Assembly: GCA_031277105.1 (NCBI GenBank)
Contig: JAISLW010000129.1
Coordinates: 1 to 38,122 of the forward strand
Length of the DNA stretch: 38,122 nt
Direction: 5' to 3'
Source: Planctomycetaceae bacterium
GTDB taxonomy: Bacteria > Planctomycetota > Planctomycetia > Pirellulales > Thermoguttaceae
Numbering within the stretch: the first letter of the stretch is position 1; each line of letters opens with the position of its first letter. Positions 14,885 to 24,067 of the stretch are shown one piece after another. Under the pieces are notes generated by a model, which saw nothing but the letters and a program-made list of their open reading frames with translations, did no database searches and had not been told where the DNA came from. The position numbers and the translations under genes were made by a program.

Positions 14885-17740
14885 ATGATTTTTTTTATGA
14901 GAATTATTTGGATTATATTTTGTTTTTTGTTTATTTTGTCGGCGTTTATTCGAGTTGTTTATTCGGAGACGCAAATTGTTAATCCCAAAGTCAACCGGCG
15001 TATTGAACCTGTTGGTATTGAGAATAATAAACCCGTCTTCCGCTGGAATCTGGACGATGATATTCGCAACACTTCACAAAAAAGTTACCGTATCACCGTT
15101 GCCGCCGCCCCCGAAACGCTTGACGGATCGCCTGATTTTTGGGATAGCGGCTGGATTGAGTCGGATAATTGTATTGATGTTGAGTACGCAGGCAAAGAAT
15201 TAAATTCATCCCAAAAATACTTCTGGAACATACAAATCCAAAACAATCGCGGACAAATCGCTAAACTCCCCAAACCTGCAACTTTCACCGCCGGAATCTT
15301 TCACGACAGCCAATGGAAAGCAAAATGGATAACAATGAAACGCACCGCCTCCGAACCGCTGCCATTATTCCGCAAATCATTTTTCGTTACAAAAAATAAT
15401 AACAAGACAATAAAACACGCCGTCGTTCATATCTGCGGACTCGGACATTACGAATTACGTCTTAACGGTAGAAAAATCGGTCAATCTTTTATCGACCCGG
15501 GTTGGACAAATTACAAGAAAACATGTCTTTATAGCAGTTACGATATTACAAATTTACTCCAATCAGGCGAAAACGTTTTCGGCGTTCTTTTGGGTAACGG
15601 AATGTACAACGTCAGCGGCGGAAGATACGTAAAATTCAAAGGCTCATTCGGATTGCCAAAATTAATCGCACAACTAGAAATCACATACTCCAATAACACA
15701 ACAGAAACAATTATCACCGACGAATCATGGAATTGCTCTTACAGTCCGATAATATTTTCTTGCGTTTACGGCGGCGAAGATTTCGATGCGACGCGACTTG
15801 AATCAGGTTGGGATATGCCTAATTTTAACGATACAAATTGGCGCAAAGTTATATTAACAGAATCGCCAGGCGGCGCTCTACTAGCCCAAGAAACGCCGCC
15901 CGTCGTTGTCGCCAAAACATTGAAACCCGTCAACTTGAAACGATTAAATAACGGACATTATCTCGCCGATTTCGGTTACAATTTTTCAGGTCGCCCGCGA
16001 ATTTTATTGCGCGGCGCCGCCGGAAAAAAAGTTACTATCAAAACCGGAGAACTACCAAACAAAATCTGGCAAGGGCATAGTTACACCTACACACTCGCCG
16101 GAAACGGTAAAAATTTACCGCTAGAAAACGAAACCGATTTATCGTACAATAATTCAACGCCGGATAAAAATCTAGAATTGATCTTGCCAAAATTCAGCTA
16201 CTTCGGCTTCCAATTCCTACAAATCGAAGGCGCCGTCCGCCCCGAAGACCGCACAAATAACGCAAATAATAACGACGACGATTTGCCGGAATTAGTTAGC
16301 ATTTGCGCCGATTTCACAACAAGCGCCGCCGAAAAAGTCGGCGAATTTAATTGCAGCAATGAAATGTTTAACGAAATCGACGCAATGATAAATAGATCGG
16401 TTCAAAGCAATTTACAAAGCGTATTGACCGATTGCCCGCATCGCGAAAAACTCGGATGGCTAGAAGTATCGCACCTGATGAGTCCGTCAATAATGAGCCG
16501 CTACGACGTGCAAAATCTTTACCGCAAAATTTGCCGCGATATTTCCGAAGCACAACTCGATAACGGACTCGTTCCCGATATTGCGCCGGAATATACGCGT
16601 TTCCAAGCCGGCTTTTTTGAGTCGCCGGAATGGGGCGGCGCCGCCGTAATAATCCCTTATCAATTAGCATACGTTTACGGCGACAAAAAAATTCTTGACA
16701 AGCAACGCCAGACGATGAAACGTTACATCGATTACTTGACAACAACCAGAAACGATCAAGGTTTGGTCAAAGCCGGACTTGGCGATTGGTACGATTGGAC
16801 GCCGCAAAAAGGACACGCAGGTTACGCACAATTAACGCCGCGTGAATTGACCGCAACCGCTATGCTTTACCTCAACGCCGCCATCTACGCAAAAATTACC
16901 ACAGATAAAAACGAAAAAAAAACATACGCAAAACTCGCAAAAGAAGTCAAAAAAGATTACATCAAATCATACGGAAAAATAAACAATACCATCGCTACAA
17001 ACTCGCAAGGCGCATTAGCGCTCTCTATCGCCCTGAAACTTTACGAAAACAACAATAATAAAGACAAAGACGACGACAACATTATCGTTACGAATATTCT
17101 TGAACAACTCATTAAACGAATCGAACAAGATCAATTCGCTCCCACAACAGGCGAAGTTACATTCCGCTATCTGCTAGAAACACTCTCCGAATCCAAACGC
17201 AACGACATTATTTGGACAATTCTTTCACGCACTGAAAAACCAGGTTACGGATACATGCTCAAAAAATTAAATATGAAAACCTTGTCCGAAAGATGGGATA
17301 AATACGGCGAGTCAATGAATCATTGTATGTTCGGTCACGCTCAAGAATGGTTTAGCCAAAGCGTCGTCGGAATCCGTTTGCCGCGAACTTCGGATATTTT
17401 TCGTAACGAAAAAATTACGCCTTGTAATTACGTAATTGCGCCGAAACCGGTAGGCGATTTAACATCGGCGACAGGATTTTGGAATAGCCCGTTTGGTAAA
17501 ATTGAATCGCAATGGCAGATCAAAAATAACCGGCTCTTTTGCCGCGTCAAAATTCCAGCAAACCTAACTTGCAACGTCGAAATACCCACAAAAGGAAACG
17601 AAAACGACGTCGCTCTTGACAAAATCCCATTAAAACAACATAAAATAAATTTTACCCCCATACAAGAACCAAACAACAAATTTAACATAATAACAATGAA
17701 ATTAGGATCAGGCGTCTATGAGTTCGATACAAAATGGTAA
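14885..17740 (+). CDS. Exported alpha-L-rhamnosidase, glycoside hydrolase family 78
   Basis: The protein has 951 aa, a usual GH78 length, and would hydrolyse terminal alpha-L-rhamnose from plant or microbial polysaccharides. A signal peptide (IIWIIFCFLFILSAFIRVVYS, cleavage after YS) is followed by a fibronectin-like domain, an N-terminal beta-domain (HICGLGHYELRLNGRKIG), a second beta-domain (LADFGYNFSGRPRILLRGAAG) and an (alpha/alpha)6 catalytic domain. The catalytic region contains D516-CPHR-E521-KLGW and G631-LGDWYDW. D516 and E521 align with essential acids of characterised GH78 enzymes. The Asp of the usual GWTGD is replaced here (GWLEV), with Glu527 one position earlier, a variant also seen in other family members. 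ATG 14885 and ATG 14897 are both possible starts; the latter gives a more typical signal peptide. No transporter or rhamnose-catabolic gene is adjacent, so it appears to be a stand-alone gene. Confidence 0.9.
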   Translation: MIFFMRIIWIIFCFLFILSAFIRVVYSETQIVNPKVNRRIEPVGIENNKPVFRWNLDDDIRNTSQKSYRITVAAAPETLDGSPDFWDSGWIESDNCIDVEYAGKELNSSQKYFWNIQIQNNRGQIAKLPKPATFTAGIFHDSQWKAKWITMKRTASEPLPLFRKSFFVTKNNNKTIKHAVVHICGLGHYELRLNGRKIGQSFIDPGWTNYKKTCLYSSYDITNLLQSGENVFGVLLGNGMYNVSGGRYVKFKGSFGLPKLIAQLEITYSNNTTETIITDESWNCSYSPIIFSCVYGGEDFDATRLESGWDMPNFNDTNWRKVILTESPGGALLAQETPPVVVAKTLKPVNLKRLNNGHYLADFGYNFSGRPRILLRGAAGKKVTIKTGELPNKIWQGHSYTYTLAGNGKNLPLENETDLSYNNSTPDKNLELILPKFSYFGFQFLQIEGAVRPEDRTNNANNNDDDLPELVSICADFTTSAAEKVGEFNCSNEMFNEIDAMINRSVQSNLQSVLTDCPHREKLGWLEVSHLMSPSIMSRYDVQNLYRKICRDISEAQLDNGLVPDIAPEYTRFQAGFFESPEWGGAAVIIPYQLAYVYGDKKILDKQRQTMKRYIDYLTTTRNDQGLVKAGLGDWYDWTPQKGHAGYAQLTPRELTATAMLYLNAAIYAKITTDKNEKKTYAKLAKEVKKDYIKSYGKINNTIATNSQGALALSIALKLYENNNNKDKDDDNIIVTNILEQLIKRIEQDQFAPTTGEVTFRYLLETLSESKRNDIIWTILSRTEKPGYGYMLKKLNMKTLSERWDKYGESMNHCMFGHAQEWFSQSVVGIRLPRTSDIFRNEKITPCNYVIAPKPVGDLTSATGFWNSPFGKIESQWQIKNNRLFCRVKIPANLTCNVEIPTKGNENDVALDKIPLKQHKINFTPIQEPNNKFNIITMKLGSGVYEFDTKW

Positions 17741-18074
17741 AAAATTTTATAACCGTTCACGGAAAATTTTGTTTAATAAATTATGTACTGGAATTTTTGA
17801 GGGACAGGAGGGACAATTTTTTTATAACAAAAATTTGTTATCTAGTTTTCTAAAAAACTATTCCCTAACCCCTAAAAATTTATCGCCTAAATTTTCGTGA
17901 ACGGTTACGATTATTTTTATAAATCTTTTTAAACTATTCGTACTTGAGTTTGTGTTTACCTTCGCCTGCCTAGATTTCGGACGGCAGGCTTTAAATCGCT
18001 GAATTTCAAGTACGAGCAGTATAATCTACGTAATCTGTGGACAAAAAAATATACAACCTAACCATTATTTTTTG
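17741..18074. repeat. Intergenic repeats, including ~105-bp palindrome copy C
   Basis: Two CCGTGAACGGTTAC-type motifs (17749-17762 and 17895-17908, opposite orientations) bracket a GAGGGACAGGAGGGACAA block and TTGTTATCTAGTTTTCTAAA. Copy C of the ~105-bp palindrome spans 17931-18022. TAATCTGTGGACAAAAA follows at 18029. No gene is seen. The promoter of the TPR gene probably lies after 18022 but was not resolved. Confidence 0.7.
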
Positions 18075-21000
18075 ATGAGAATAATATACGATTATTTTAA
18101 GCGGTTATTTCAGGTTTTTAGTTATTTGTTTTTTATTTGCGTTATTTTATTTTTTGTTTTTTCTAATTATTGTCTTGCTCAGACGGATGCGGTTCGCGGG
18201 CGTGAATTGGCGAAGTTGCATGAGCGTTTTTGGCAAGTTCTTATTGATTCGCCTCGTCGCGGCGTTACGTTTGATCGTATTTATGAATTTTACGACGTTT
18301 CAAATGAAGTTGAGAAACTTATCGATAAGAGTTTGGAACTAACGCGGCGATTTCCCGACGACGGGCGATATTGGTTGTTGCTGGGTTTGATTTATGAACG
18401 TTGCGGCGATACTGCGAAAAGTATAGACGCATACGGTCGCGCGGTTAAATTTTCCACTAGCGATCCGCTTGCGTTTTATTATTTTGGCGAAATGTTGATC
18501 AAGTGCGGCGAATTGAGCGAAGGGCTAAAGATGCTTGAAATCGCCGTGCAAAATCAACCTGCCAGTAAAAAAGAATTGCGTTCTATTCTTTTGGCGATTG
18601 GTAAATGCGCCGGACGTTTAGGCGATTCTAAAAAAGCCGCCGCCGCATGGAATCAATTAGAACAACTTTACCCAAACAACGCCGAAATTATTACAACAAT
18701 AACAAATATCCTAGAAAATGAAGGACAAATCGACGAAGCGATTAAACGTTACGAAAAATTTCTAAAATCACAAAATAACGGTTACGCATTCGTGCGGCTT
18801 AAATTGTCAATGATTGGATTAAAAATTAGAAACGATAAAAATTTTTCGCCCGTTGATGATTATGCGGAATTGTTGGACAAACTTGATTCTGAAAGTTGGT
18901 TAGCGGAAATAGTGCGAAAGCGGATGGAACTATATTTTTCAGAGCGGGACAATTTGACGCCGCTTGCGGAATTTTATCAAAACAGACTTAAAAAACGCCC
19001 AAACGAAATCGCTACAATTTTACAACTAACAAATCTGCTCATAAAACTTGACCGTAAAAATGAAGCGTTGGAAACGCTTGAAATTTCTGTTACAAAAAAT
19101 CCAAATGAAATTTTATTGCGTCGCGCGTTAATCGACGTTTATGTTACAAAAAATCAACTTGACGATGCGCTTGCGCAATATCAAAAAATCGACGCAATCA
19201 AACCCGCCGCTAACGCCGCTAATGCCGCCGAATATTTAACCGCATGGGGCGAACTAATACTGAAAACAAACAGACCCGATAAACGCGCCGAAGCGATTAA
19301 AATATGGGAACGAATGATAAAATTGTCGCCGAAAGAGCCGCAGGTTGCAATTCGGGTCGCCGAACTTGCGGCGCGGTATGATATTATTGACGCCGCTGAA
19401 AAATATTATAAATACGCCGTTGAATTGCGACCCGACGCCGCTGAATTTCGCGAATATCTGGCGATTTTCTATTACCGCCAATCAGAGATAAAAAAAGCAA
19501 TTGCAACTATCCAATCTATCGCCGAAAATAAAAACAAAAACGCAATTTCATTAACGCGCGCCGGCGATTTATTGCAATCAATTCACGCTGACAAAGAAGC
19601 GCTAGACGCTTTTGAAAACGCCGTTAAACTTGCGCCGCGCGACGTTGCGATAAGATGGAAATATATTGAATGTTTGACGAAAAACGGCGCTATCGACGAC
19701 GTAATTTCGCAACTAATTGAAACGGATAAATTGATCCAAACAGACGATGAATTTGACATATTTTTACGCAACGAAACCCGTTTCATGTTGCAAAGAGCGC
19801 AGATAGAAAATATATTAAAAAAATTATCAAATAAAATTTCAAATAATATTACCCAACTTGACGCAACTAAAAATCAACTGCGGCGTAATTATTGGCGGCT
19901 TGCGGTTTATAATCAGTATGCGGGCAAAATTGAAACCGCAATCAAAATAATGGACGAAACAATCGACTACGAAAAAAATATCAACAATAACAATAATTCA
20001 AATATTACGCAAATTACAGAATTATTATCGTTACAAATATTATCGGCGGCGGCGGAATTATACGGCAAATGTAACGCTACTGATAAAGCAATAAAAATTT
20101 TACAAATCCTCGCAACACAAGACAACGCACGAAAAACAATTTTCAGCCGCCGTCTTGCGGAGTTGCAAATTAAAAACGGAAACGCCAACGAAGCAACGCA
20201 AACGATTAAGCAATTACTTGAAACGGGAACGTCGGATGCGTCTGTAATTGCGCCGTGCGCAGAATTACTTTTTAAAACAGGACAAATTAAAGACGCTATT
20301 GATCTTTTACGTAAAAGTTTACGGAGCAATAATAAAAACTTATTGATTCAACAAACGCTTGCGGAATATTTGGCGGAAGACGGGCAATTTACAGAAGCGA
20401 TAAATTTGCTGAAACAGTTATTTGCCAAAACGCAAAACGTCGAGGATAAAATGCAGTTGACAAAAAAATTGACGGAGTATTTTTTATCTTTAGAGACGCT
20501 GGATAAAAATAATGTTAAAGAGAAAAAAACTGTCAAATTAAGCGGCGATAAAATAAACGAAATTTTAGATACGGTAAAAAATCAAACGGATAAACGCGCG
20601 ACGGTTCTTTGTGTTGCGGTTGCGTATGAGGTTTTATCTGATTTTGCGGCGATGCGGTCAGAACTTGAGGGATTTTTAATTGAGACCGGCGGCGGGCTAC
20701 AGAATAATAGACGGAAAGACGATTTATTGTTACGAAAATTAGTCGTAGCGACGGAAAATTTACACGATTATGAATCGGCGGTTAGGTATCAGGAATTGAT
20801 TTGTAAGGACAATAATAATTCGTCCGAATTGGACAAGTTATTTGCGCTTTATGACGTCAACGGTAATCGTGAAAAAATTTCGCAACTTTTTATGAGACAA
20901 ATTTTGAATAAAACGGATATTAAAGAACAGATCAATATGATTGACAGGATGATTTGCAGGGAGGAATATGAGGCGGTTGATCACGTGTTGTCGTTTTTTG

Positions 21001-21578
21001 AGATACATGAGGAGTCGAATTGGGAAATAATGTACAGGCAAGTTGCGGTTGCGGCGTATAGAAAACAAAAAAATCTGTCCGAACTAGCGCGAAATTTCCG
21101 TATGCAAAATTTCGCCGTCATAAAAATTGCAAACGACTCTGATGACAACAACAATAACAATAATATCAATATCAATAATAAACGTAACGAATATTCAACA
21201 GACGAGCAACTTACAAAATATCTGGACGATCAGTTTAACAATAACGCTTGGAAACTTTCGGGTAAATTTCCGACGACGGATTTTTCAATTTGGGGCAATG
21301 ATGATTTAACAATGTTGGAAATTTTTAGGCGGCAGGAAGTTTTTTTATTAACGTTGCGTAGAGAGAATTTATTGCGTAATATGAATTATCGTACATTTAA
21401 TAATGTCCCGCCGCCAAAGCCGTTTTATAAAGTCGATGATTTAGCGGAGGCAAAATTTATTGTATTGGGCTGGCTATTGCGGGAAGAAAAAATCGAAAAA
21501 ATAATCAACGACCATAACCCGACAACCAAAGAAATAAAAAGACTAAAAGCATTAGCAAACTCGCTAAACAAAAATTAA
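18075..21578 (+). CDS. Large exported tetratricopeptide-repeat (TPR) protein
   Basis: The protein has 1167 aa from ATG 18075; an in-frame TTG at 18072 is a less likely start. A signal peptide (VFSYLFFICVILFFVFSNYCLA, cleavage before QTDA) indicates export. The mature part is a solenoid of 34-residue TPR-like helix pairs, for example GRYWLLLGLIYERCGDTAKSI, then PLAFYYFGEMLIKCGELSEG, then RRALIDVYVTKNQLDDALAQ, continuing to at least residue 970. A Asp/Asn-rich insert (SDDNNNNNNININN) lies at about 1020. TPR solenoids bind proteins, so a periplasmic scaffold or assembly role is likely. No enzymatic domain is seen. A clear terminator follows at 21677. There is no operon partner and no Shine-Dalgarno. 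Confidence 0.85.
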   Translation: MRIIYDYFKRLFQVFSYLFFICVILFFVFSNYCLAQTDAVRGRELAKLHERFWQVLIDSPRRGVTFDRIYEFYDVSNEVEKLIDKSLELTRRFPDDGRYWLLLGLIYERCGDTAKSIDAYGRAVKFSTSDPLAFYYFGEMLIKCGELSEGLKMLEIAVQNQPASKKELRSILLAIGKCAGRLGDSKKAAAAWNQLEQLYPNNAEIITTITNILENEGQIDEAIKRYEKFLKSQNNGYAFVRLKLSMIGLKIRNDKNFSPVDDYAELLDKLDSESWLAEIVRKRMELYFSERDNLTPLAEFYQNRLKKRPNEIATILQLTNLLIKLDRKNEALETLEISVTKNPNEILLRRALIDVYVTKNQLDDALAQYQKIDAIKPAANAANAAEYLTAWGELILKTNRPDKRAEAIKIWERMIKLSPKEPQVAIRVAELAARYDIIDAAEKYYKYAVELRPDAAEFREYLAIFYYRQSEIKKAIATIQSIAENKNKNAISLTRAGDLLQSIHADKEALDAFENAVKLAPRDVAIRWKYIECLTKNGAIDDVISQLIETDKLIQTDDEFDIFLRNETRFMLQRAQIENILKKLSNKISNNITQLDATKNQLRRNYWRLAVYNQYAGKIETAIKIMDETIDYEKNINNNNNSNITQITELLSLQILSAAAELYGKCNATDKAIKILQILATQDNARKTIFSRRLAELQIKNGNANEATQTIKQLLETGTSDASVIAPCAELLFKTGQIKDAIDLLRKSLRSNNKNLLIQQTLAEYLAEDGQFTEAINLLKQLFAKTQNVEDKMQLTKKLTEYFLSLETLDKNNVKEKKTVKLSGDKINEILDTVKNQTDKRATVLCVAVAYEVLSDFAAMRSELEGFLIETGGGLQNNRRKDDLLLRKLVVATENLHDYESAVRYQELICKDNNNSSELDKLFALYDVNGNREKISQLFMRQILNKTDIKEQINMIDRMICREEYEAVDHVLSFFEIHEESNWEIMYRQVAVAAYRKQKNLSELARNFRMQNFAVIKIANDSDDNNNNNNININNKRNEYSTDEQLTKYLDDQFNNNAWKLSGKFPTTDFSIWGNDDLTMLEIFRRQEVFLLTLRRENLLRNMNYRTFNNVPPPKPFYKVDDLAEAKFIVLGWLLREEKIEKIINDHNPTTKEIKRLKALANSLNKN

Positions 21579-21593
21579 AAAAATAAAGACGTA

Positions 21594-21655
21594 ACATCTC
21601 TAAAAATTCGCATCATTTTTTTCTAGCAACATGTTGTCCATAGCGGGATAAGCGG
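21594..21655. repeat. Half copy of element E1 with MITE-end motif
   Basis: ACATCTCTAAAAATTCGCAT is followed by TTTTTTTCTAGCAACATGTTG and a degraded GTCCATAGCGGGAT hairpin, matching the right half of 48-215. GCGGGACAAGTGGGACAAAT follows. Confidence 0.7.
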
Positions 21656-21676
21656 GACAAGTGGGACAAATTGGAT

Positions 21677-21710
21677 GGAACGCAGTCGAGACGGTTGCGT
21701 TCCTTTTTGT
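21677..21710 (+). terminator. Intrinsic terminator of the TPR gene
   Basis: The stem is GGAACGCA (21677-21684) with TGCGTTCC (21696-21703), closing an 11-nt loop and followed by TTTTTGTTT. It lies about 100 nt after the TPR stop and abuts the stop codon of the convergent minus strand gene at 21711. Related TTGCGTTCC pieces occur at about 530 and 3745. Confidence 0.75.
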
Positions 21711-23720
21711 TTAGAAATATTTATTGAATGTTGCTCTTAGTTCGCCGTCGAATTGTCTATTTTTTCCGGTTAGCGGCACGGTGTAGCCTACTCCTAAACT
21801 TGTTTTTTTGTTGAACAATAACCTCGTTCCCAACGTCATATCTACCGCATGGAAGGAAGACGAATCATTGCCAATGTCAAATAAATAATTTCCCTGTTTG
21901 TAATATACGCCGCGTAATTTTTTTATTGATTGCGTCCAATGTAATTCAGCCGTGAAATTCATTGCCCAATTGCTAAATGAATTTGTTTGCGGTCTTGGTA
22001 TCATTGGATTGAGTCTCTGCGCAATAGTCATTGGCGCTTGCCCGTTGTACGTGTAATATTGCGGCGGCTGGTCGTTCCATATTTCTTGTCTCCTTAACCA
22101 ATATCCAATAGATAACGACGCATACAAATACGACCTGTCATACGTTTTCCCAATACTAATCATTCTCTTTGAATCCGGTTGCGTGAAATCGGCGATGTAA
22201 GTTGAGTCTCCAATCAACGCCCCGTCGCCTTGCAATATTGCGTTGAAAAATAATCTGTCATCCGGCACGACCGAAAATCCAAGATACGGCATAAAATGCA
22301 CCGTTCTGTTTTTCCATCTGATAATGTCCTTGCCTGTTCCGCGTTCCACAATACTCAAATCTTCCGCAATAGGCAGCGACACCCCAAAACCAGTCGTCCA
22401 AAGAACATTACGCCGCTCATAAATAACGTACTTCGTAACCGCCGTAAAATCACCCAACCGAAACTCATCAACATTATTTTCGCCAAACAACGTTAATTGA
22501 TTGTTCACCGTTACGGCAAGCGGAATGCGAAATTCAATAGACGCAATTTCATTTAATAACGTTTTTTCAAATCCGATTGTGAAACGGTTAATTTGAATCG
22601 GTATTTTTGATACGCCTTGCGTGAATTGTATATTGTGGAAATAATTGTAGTCGAATATGATTCTGTTTGTCGGCGTAATTGACATATTGTCCGCCGCTTT
22701 TTGTCTGCCTAATCCGTAAGCGCCTCCGCCGCCGACATGATACGGCACCGTATATTTAGCGAGGAAATTGTACGTAATTTGAGCGTCTTTTAGGTTGTTT
22801 TCGTGTTTGTAAGTGTCGCCGATGGGGTTTTGGAAAGATACGGTCGAATGGGTTTGGTCAAATACGACGCGTTCCGCTTCAACGCCGTAATTTTTTGCAT
22901 AGTCGATCAAATCGCCCGATGCGGTTACGTCAAAATCAGTCATTGCCGCCGTGCCGTTTGCAACCTTGCCAAGAAACGCCACAACCTCGTCGCGCATAAT
23001 ATCAGGGTAAGGTTTTTCAATTTTAAGATCATAAACTTGATTCGTGTTGACGGCGCCAGGCGTAGGCAATGAGTTAAGCGGTATCGGTTGAGCGCCCACT
23101 AACGAAGTAACATTGAACTTCAGCGTGTTGTTCTCAATTTCAGAATTAAGCAAGGCGTTACGGTTATAGGTAAACGTTTCAAGCGTAGTAAAAAAGTTTC
23201 CGCTTGAAATCGTCGATGGTTCAATTTGACCGCCGAATATTTCCATACCGCGTAAATTCCTGCCGACAAAACTATGCCGCGCCGTTATCTGTTGCCAACT
23301 CAATTTAGTAGGCTTGTTCTTACCACGACGCAATAACGGAAAAATCAAACTACGCCTTGCCCCGCCGTTATTATTACCGTTGATATTATTGCCGTTGTTA
23401 ATATTGCCGTTGTTAATATTATTATTTTCGATTGTAGTTGCGGGATCGAATTGTGCGTAAGACGCGTAAGGTTGATGTTGAATTTGTAATTGCGGTTGTT
23501 GTAATTGGCTCTGTTGTTGATACTGTTGTTGTTGAAATTGAAATTGTTGTTGTTGAAATTGCGGCGGTTGCGGTTGTAATTGTTGCGGTTGCGCATGAGG
23601 AACTGACGGCAAGTACGGATAAGGATAATTTGGTTGAGATTGTACAATCAACGGCTGACTTAAAACAAGCCAGATCATTATTGTAACGAAAATTATTATC
23701 CTAAAATTAAATGTTCTCAT
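21711..23720 (-). CDS. Beta-barrel outer-membrane protein with Gln/Pro- and Asn-rich N-terminal linker
   Basis: The protein has 669 aa. A signal peptide (IIIFVTIMIWLVLSQPLIVQS) precedes a low-complexity segment, about 30-120, of Gln/Pro repeats (QQFQFQQQQYQQQSQLQQP) and then Asn/Ile/Gly repeats (NNINNGNINNGNNINGNN). From about 330 to the end, alternating hydrophobic/aromatic strands (IEFRIPLAVTVNN, GDFTAVTKYVIYERRN, VLWTTGFGVSLPI, HAVDMTLGTRLLFN) and the terminal Phe (RATFNKYF) indicate an outer-membrane beta-barrel. It resembles the 'transporter/OMP' barrels common in Planctomycetota, but I cannot name a family. The giant autotransporter gene lies 347 bp upstream on the same strand; the gap is full of tandem repeats, so cotranscription is uncertain. 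The basic N-terminus MRTFNFR fits the chosen ATG. Confidence 0.75.
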   Translation of the reverse strand: MRTFNFRIIIFVTIMIWLVLSQPLIVQSQPNYPYPYLPSVPHAQPQQLQPQPPQFQQQQFQFQQQQYQQQSQLQQPQLQIQHQPYASYAQFDPATTIENNNINNGNINNGNNINGNNNGGARRSLIFPLLRRGKNKPTKLSWQQITARHSFVGRNLRGMEIFGGQIEPSTISSGNFFTTLETFTYNRNALLNSEIENNTLKFNVTSLVGAQPIPLNSLPTPGAVNTNQVYDLKIEKPYPDIMRDEVVAFLGKVANGTAAMTDFDVTASGDLIDYAKNYGVEAERVVFDQTHSTVSFQNPIGDTYKHENNLKDAQITYNFLAKYTVPYHVGGGGAYGLGRQKAADNMSITPTNRIIFDYNYFHNIQFTQGVSKIPIQINRFTIGFEKTLLNEIASIEFRIPLAVTVNNQLTLFGENNVDEFRLGDFTAVTKYVIYERRNVLWTTGFGVSLPIAEDLSIVERGTGKDIIRWKNRTVHFMPYLGFSVVPDDRLFFNAILQGDGALIGDSTYIADFTQPDSKRMISIGKTYDRSYLYASLSIGYWLRRQEIWNDQPPQYYTYNGQAPMTIAQRLNPMIPRPQTNSFSNWAMNFTAELHWTQSIKKLRGVYYKQGNYLFDIGNDSSSFHAVDMTLGTRLLFNKKTSLGVGYTVPLTGKNRQFDGELRATFNKYF

Positions 23721-23732
23721 GGCGATTTTTTT

Positions 23733-24066
<334 letters not shown>

Positions 24067-24067
24067 T

